From JBFJVZ01 sp041623895 (lineage in GTDB: Bacteria > Planctomycetota > Planctomycetia > Pirellulales > Pirellulaceae), in assembly GCA_041623895.1 (NCBI GenBank), contig JBFJVZ010000227.1:1-12244 (forward strand): 12,244 nucleotides of DNA. The letters are read 5' to 3'. Every line of letters starts with the position of its first letter. Positions within the stretch are counted from its first letter, which is position 1. The translations under genes and the position numbers were made by a program. The notes beneath the pieces were generated by a model. The model searched no databases and was not told the origin of the DNA. It saw only the letters and a list, made by a program, of their open reading frames with translations. Below are positions 8,593 through 12,244 of the stretch, piece by piece.

Positions 8593-11500
8593 TTACTCGC
8601 GATTCAGGGTTTCGTCCAGGTTCAAAACTGCCAGACACAGTGCCGTCCAACTTGCGTGCTCGATAGCATCAATCGATTCGTCTCTCGGCGACTCGCCGAC
8701 CGAAACAAGTTTCGCCGCCTGATCAGGCGTGGCTCGAAACTCGTCCCGCGTGCGTGCCAGGCCGGCGGCAAGCACCGCTTGTTCCTGCGCGGTCGCCGGT
8801 CGCGCCAATACGCGGCTGAAAACGAAATCAATTTTGGTTCGATCACCTGACTGCTCCGCTTGCAGCGCGAGTTGGGCGAGCGCCCGGGCGGCTTCGACAT
8901 AGGCCGTATTGTTCAGCGTTTGCAGCGCGTGCAGCGGTGTATTGGTACGACCTTCCTTGACCGTACAAGTCTGGCGGGAAGCATTATCAAAGAACATGGT
9001 GGGAGCAATGATCCGCCGCCAAAACGTGTACAGACTGCGGCGGTAAAGTTTTTCACCCGAATCGCGGCGATAAGTTTTCTTGCCAAAACTCGCCTCCTCC
9101 CAAACGCCCTCGGGCTGATACGTGTTCACGGCCGGTCCACGATCGGCCGAAGACAACAGACCGCTGACCGCCAAGGCTTGATCCCGCAGCATCCAAGATG
9201 GCAGCCGATAGCGGGCCCCGCGCGCCAGCAAGCGATTGTCGGGATCCTGCTGGTAGTCCGCCTGCGATTGAATCCGTGACGATTGGCGATACGTGTGACT
9301 GCTAACGATCGTCCGCATCAATTCCTTGACATCCCAGCCGCTATCGCGAAACTCGGTCGCCAACCAATTCAGCAAATCGATGTGAACGGGAATCTCTCCC
9401 TGACGCCCGAAATCTTCCGGTGTCTTGACCAGTCCAATGCCAAACACTTGTTGCCAAAATCGATTGACCGTCACCCGCGCCGGCAAAGGATTCTGTGGGT
9501 CGACAAGCCATCGAGCCAAAGTCAGCCGATTGATCTTGGCCTGCTCTCCGGCGGTAACGGGTTGCGGCAAAAACTGCGGCATGGCGGCGGACACGGGATC
9601 GGTCGGCTTGTTGTACAGACCGCGCTGTAGGATAAACGTTTGCCGAGGTTTGGCCATGTCACTCATCACCATCACCTTGGGAATCGAATTCTGAATGTTC
9701 GATCGCCGCTTGACGATCGCGTCTCGGCGTTGCTTCAGCTGCTGGTACTGAGGATCTGATTCGCGGTGGGCTGTTGCGATTCGCTGCTTTTGATCGTCGC
9801 TCCGTTTTTCAGCGGGCGTCTGCAAGTCGGCAAGCAAATGGTCCGCATCCGTTGTCAGCTGTGGCTTGTCCGTGTCTGTCAAGGCGAGCCGAAAACGGCC
9901 CAGGTTATGATTCTTGTGAACCGAATCATGCCGCAGCACAATTTCGATCAGCGAATCATCGGGGATGTTGATCGCATTATCGAATTGAAAGACCGCAGCA
10001 TGCTCGCGATCAACATTCCGGCCTTCGTACACCGCCCAACCCGATTTCGCGTCGTCGTCAAAGGCAGCGGTCACCTTGTGATTTCCCTGCTCGAACGTCG
10101 CTTGTGCCGAAGCGATCTTGATCGGAGTTCGCTGGGCGGTGGCTTCGTTAACGAGGGTTAATTCCAGAGCAGTCAATACAAAATTACCGCTATCGCTGCG
10201 TGCTAGCCCGCCGGCGGTCATCGTTGGATGCTTGAGGGCTTCCAATCGCAGTGCGCTGATCCGCGGCATCGATACCTTGGCGGTCACGGTGTAAGTATCG
10301 TTGTCGGGGTTTGGGCCGGAGGCGAGGATTGACTTGTCATCTTGGACGCCCAGGCTTTGCTGCAGTGCCGAAGCTTTATCCGGCGTAATCGTTTTCCAGA
10401 TCGTGGACTCCGCCAGCTCCGCTACTTGCTGCTGTTCCCATTCGCTTTGCTGAGCGAGCAGCGATTCGGCCAGCTTTGATAATTGGGAATCAACGTCCGT
10501 CAACTCCGCCGTGATTTCCCCCAGCATTCTTCGTTGTTCTTCGTCCGGTGCCGGCATATTGGGAGCGGTTTGCGGATCACCGCCGCCACCGGAGACGGGC
10601 GTTTGGTTAAAGATGCTGAACAGTTGATAGTATTCTTGGTTCGTGATCGGATCATATTTGTGATCGTGACAACGACAGCAATTCAGCGTCAGCCCCAACC
10701 AGACGGTGCCCATCGTTTCGGTCATGTCCATCACGTACTCGACGCGGTTTTCTTCGGCAATCCGACCACCCTCGCCATTGATCATGTGATTGCGGCAAAA
10801 ACCGGTTGCCAGTTTTTGATCGTCGGTCGCATCCGGCAACAAATCGCCGGCGAGCTGCCAGATCGTAAACTGGTCGTACGGCAGGTTTTCATTGAAGGCA
10901 CGAACAACCCAATCGCGCCACGGCCACATCGTCCGTTCCCGGTCACCTTGGTACCCGTTGGTGTCGGCATAGCGCGCCGCGTCCAACCAATTCCATGCCA
11001 TCCGCTGACCGTACGCAGGTGACTCCAGCATCCGGTCCACCAGCCGATCGTAGGCCCCGGGCAGTTGGTCCGTCAGGAACTGGTCGACTTCCTCGGGCGT
11101 GGGTGGCAGGCCTCGCAAGTCGAGCGAGAGCCGGCGAATCAACGTCCGCCGATCTGCTTCCGCGGCTGGTTGCAGTCCGCGCTGCCGCAGCAATTGTTGC
11201 ACGAAGGAATCGATCGGGTTGCGGATAACAGCTGGCTCAACTGCCTTGACGTCTGGTACGGGCGGGCGGGCCAGATCGCGAAAGGCCCAGTGCTCTGTCC
11301 ACGCCGCACCTTGGTCGATCCAGCGGCCAATCAATTCGATCTGCTTTCTTGTTAGCTTTCGATTCGACTTGGCTGGAGGCATCAATTCATCGGGATCATC
11401 CGCCGTGATGCGCGCGAATAATTCACTGGAGTCGCGATCCGACGGCTCGATCACCAGCAACGCATCGTCTTGCAAATCCAATCGCAAATCGGCTTTGCGT

Positions 11501-11685
11501 TGGTTTGCATCGGGCCCATGACAAAAGAAACAGTTTTCCGAAAGGATGGGTCGAACGTCACGATCAAAATCGACTTCCTCCGCGCGCAGCGAAAAAGTCC
11601 CGAGGACAACAATCCAAATCGCACAGAAACGAATCACGTCAGTTGGATGGGCAGGTAGGAATTTCGAAGGTGGGATGATCTCCAT
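8593..11685 (-). CDS. Planctomycete cytochrome-like protein (PSCyt1, DUF1549, DUF1553)
   Basis: A 1030-residue exported protein. The N-terminus has a hydrophobic segment (residues 18-33, IRFCAIWIVVLGTFSL) followed by RAEE, which reads as a signal peptide or anchor. Then comes the PSCyt1 domain with a heme-attachment motif CFFCH (52-56) and LMPP with Met102 as a possible axial ligand. DUF1549 (about 155-360) carries a second CxxCH, CCRCH (336-340), followed by DHKYDP. A predicted coiled-coil stretch lies at about 378-425, then a beta-rich segment at about 450-605 that may be a galactose-binding-like domain (KSGWAVYEGRNVDREHAA). DUF1553 fills about 717-990 (NRFWQQVFG, GRTNTPLHALQTLNN). The ATG at 11685 is preceded by a purine-rich GGTGGTGG about 9 nt upstream. 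It is the first gene of a two-gene unit with DUF1501. Periplasmic electron transfer linked to polysaccharide breakdown has been proposed for such proteins but is not proven. Confidence 0.95.
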   Translation of the reverse strand: MEIIPPSKFLPAHPTDVIRFCAIWIVVLGTFSLRAEEVDFDRDVRPILSENCFFCHGPDANQRKADLRLDLQDDALLVIEPSDRDSSELFARITADDPDELMPPAKSNRKLTRKQIELIGRWIDQGAAWTEHWAFRDLARPPVPDVKAVEPAVIRNPIDSFVQQLLRQRGLQPAAEADRRTLIRRLSLDLRGLPPTPEEVDQFLTDQLPGAYDRLVDRMLESPAYGQRMAWNWLDAARYADTNGYQGDRERTMWPWRDWVVRAFNENLPYDQFTIWQLAGDLLPDATDDQKLATGFCRNHMINGEGGRIAEENRVEYVMDMTETMGTVWLGLTLNCCRCHDHKYDPITNQEYYQLFSIFNQTPVSGGGGDPQTAPNMPAPDEEQRRMLGEITAELTDVDSQLSKLAESLLAQQSEWEQQQVAELAESTIWKTITPDKASALQQSLGVQDDKSILASGPNPDNDTYTVTAKVSMPRISALRLEALKHPTMTAGGLARSDSGNFVLTALELTLVNEATAQRTPIKIASAQATFEQGNHKVTAAFDDDAKSGWAVYEGRNVDREHAAVFQFDNAINIPDDSLIEIVLRHDSVHKNHNLGRFRLALTDTDKPQLTTDADHLLADLQTPAEKRSDDQKQRIATAHRESDPQYQQLKQRRDAIVKRRSNIQNSIPKVMVMSDMAKPRQTFILQRGLYNKPTDPVSAAMPQFLPQPVTAGEQAKINRLTLARWLVDPQNPLPARVTVNRFWQQVFGIGLVKTPEDFGRQGEIPVHIDLLNWLATEFRDSGWDVKELMRTIVSSHTYRQSSRIQSQADYQQDPDNRLLARGARYRLPSWMLRDQALAVSGLLSSADRGPAVNTYQPEGVWEEASFGKKTYRRDSGEKLYRRSLYTFWRRIIAPTMFFDNASRQTCTVKEGRTNTPLHALQTLNNTAYVEAARALAQLALQAEQSGDRTKIDFVFSRVLARPATAQEQAVLAAGLARTRDEFRATPDQAAKLVSVGESPRDESIDAIEHASWTALCLAVLNLDETLNRE

Positions 11686-11848
11686 TGTATTTGACCACCA
11701 CCAATCTGGCGTCCCCCAGTGGTCGCGCGAAAAGCTCCCATCCTTTTTTCCCGATGTAGGGTGGTCAAGCAGGCAGATCCAGAGGAATCGTTTGCCAAAA
11801 TAGTGAGTTTATTGTCGTCGTACGCGGACGAGCGCATTTGTTCGCGGA

Positions 11849-11885
11849 ATGTCGTCGTTTGCTGCAAACGAATCGTCTGGGAACG
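11849..11885. repeat. 37-bp imperfect direct repeat, copy 1, with internal dyad
   Basis: Copy 1 consists of ATGTCGTCGTTT, GCT, GCAAACGAA, TCGTCT and GGGAACG. It contains a perfect dyad, CGTTTGC-T-GCAAACG (11856-11870). Three blocks totalling 28 of 37 bases are identical, in the same order, in copy 2 at 12051-12087, 202 bp away. A partial echo (CGTTTGC) occurs at 11789-11795. Confidence 0.75.
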
Positions 11886-11958
11886 CTCGTTCGCGGGGAG
11901 ACTGTGAATCAATTGCTCCATCCCGGTTTTTGTGTCCCGTTTGATTCTTACTTCGTCC

Positions 11959-11986
11959 TTCGACATTCCTTGTTCGACATTGGATG
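11959..11986. repeat. 14-bp tandem unit TTCGACATT(N5)
   Basis: TTCGACATTCCTTG (11959-11972) is followed directly by TTCGACATTGGATG (11973-11986), with related TTCG-containing sequence on both sides (CTTCGTCC before, TTCTTCGATG after). The surrounding translation on the + strand gives FVLRHSLFDIG, a string I associate with spurious small ORFs in intergenic repeats of planctomycetes and relatives. That association is from memory. Confidence 0.55.
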
Positions 11987-12050
11987 TTCTTCGATGCCGC
12001 ACGGCCACACCAGACCATGGTGGACCAATTTATTTGCCGGCTGCAAAAGC

Positions 12051-12087
12051 ATGTCGTCGTTTCCGCAAACGAACGCGTAAGGGAACG
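12051..12087. repeat. 37-bp imperfect direct repeat, copy 2, with internal dyad
   Basis: Copy 2 consists of ATGTCGTCGTTT, CC, GCAAACGAA, CGCGTAA and GGGAACG, matching copy 1 in three blocks. Its dyad is CGTTT-CCGC-AAACG (12058-12071), so the pairing half-sites persist although the centre differs. It ends 8 bases beyond the stop codon of the minus-strand gene at the window edge and could contribute to its 3' end structure. Confidence 0.75.
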
Positions 12088-12095
12088 TATGCCTG

Positions 12096-12244
12096 CTACT
12101 TTTTGCCCCGCTTTTGCTTCATCGCTTCGGCTTCCGCCTGCGGGTCGTGCTTCGGATTGGGCTCCCGCGGGACGGGGGCTTTCGTTTCCTGCCGCCACTG
12201 AAGCAGCCGTTGATGCATTTCTTTCAACTTCTTGGGCTGCTGAT
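12096..12244 (-). CDS. Probable sulfatase, C-terminal end only
   Basis: Reading the minus strand from the window edge gives 48 residues ending in TAG (12098-12096). The segment KLKEMHQRLLQWRQETKAP, then VPREPNPKHDPQAEAEA and a basic tail KQKRGKK, matches the way many planctomycete sulfatases end: a final helix of the form LHxxLxxWRxxxxAPVPxxPNPxYDP with a Lys-rich extreme C-terminus. The catalytic part (CxPSR for formylglycine formation) would lie outside the window, so the identification rests on the tail alone. The gene is on the same strand as the PSCyt1/DUF1501 unit and upstream of it, but 410 bp of repeat-rich DNA separates them. Sulfatases are commonly found near such pairs in marine planctomycetes, where they desulfate algal polysaccharides. 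A different protein with a similar tail cannot be excluded. Confidence 0.6.
   Translation of the reverse strand, partial: QQPKKLKEMHQRLLQWRQETKAPVPREPNPKHDPQAEAEAMKQKRGKK

Larger units (their letters stand above)
11686..12095. other. 410-bp gene-free region rich in short repeats, upstream of the PSCyt1/DUF1501 unit
   Basis: No convincing gene is seen on either strand; the open frames here overlap one another and read as repeat translations. The region holds two 37-bp imperfect direct repeats, a 14-bp tandem unit, three copies of TGTCGTCGT (11813, 11850, 12052) and two of GTTCGCGG (11840, 11889). Nearest the downstream gene is a 9-bp inverted repeat, TTGACCACC (11691-11699) and GGTGGTCAA (11760-11768). 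A minus-strand promoter candidate, TTGACC (11768-11763), 17 nt, then AAGGAT (11745-11740), is weak. The promoter for the two-gene unit should lie here. Confidence 0.7.

Noticed and set aside
11740..11768. Sigma70-like promoter TTGACC-17-AAGGAT on the minus strand
   Set aside because: The -10 element is poor and planctomycete promoters are not well described, so it is mentioned only as a weak candidate within the intergenic entry.
11634..12198. Overlapping open frames on both strands in the gap upstream of the cytochrome-like gene (for example 11634-12008 -, 11809-12198 -, 11838-12080 +)
   Set aside because: They overlap one another and neighbouring genes, contain translated direct repeats and have no domain-like pattern. 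One would run through the sulfatase-like tail in another frame.

Overview
The window looks like a planctomycete chromosome, probably of the Rhodopirellula/Pirellula type. The clearest signs are a heme-motif protein of the PSCyt1-DUF1549-DUF1553 kind next to a DUF1501 protein with a twin-arginine signal, both expanded in Planctomycetes. A giant ELWxxDGT-repeat surface protein with a dockerin-like tail and what appears to be the end of a sulfatase gene fit the same picture. No phage, IS transposase, CRISPR array, rRNA or tRNA gene was found.

Layout. Positions 1-4272 (+) hold most of a cysteine-free secreted repeat protein whose 5' end lies outside the window. A small conserved-looking protein with a GNAT-like C-terminal part follows on the same strand (4390-4899). 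From there everything is on the minus strand. Acetyl-CoA synthetase (5051-7009) converges on the small gene. Upstream of it, in transcription order, come the cytochrome-like DUF1549/DUF1553 protein (11685-8593) and the DUF1501 protein (8588-7122), separated by only 4 nt. A 410-bp gene-free stretch (11686-12095) is rich in short direct and inverted repeats. The last 149 bases are the 3' end of another minus-strand gene with a sulfatase-like tail.

How the genes may work together. The PSCyt1/DUF1549/DUF1553 and DUF1501 pair is almost certainly one transcription unit. Such pairs often sit near sulfatases and are thought to act in the periplasm on complex polysaccharides, although their biochemistry is not established. 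Acetyl-CoA synthetase lies 112 nt downstream of DUF1501 on the same strand and could be read through or have its own promoter. The ELW-repeat protein is a separate cell-surface or exported protein.

Most of the window is ordinary for this phylum. The observation most worth following is in the ELW-repeat protein. Two unrelated domains, an unassigned beta-rich domain and a PA14 domain, are inserted at the same turn of the repeat, as if that turn were a permissive site for displaying cargo domains. The second is the compound repeat region at 11686-12095.
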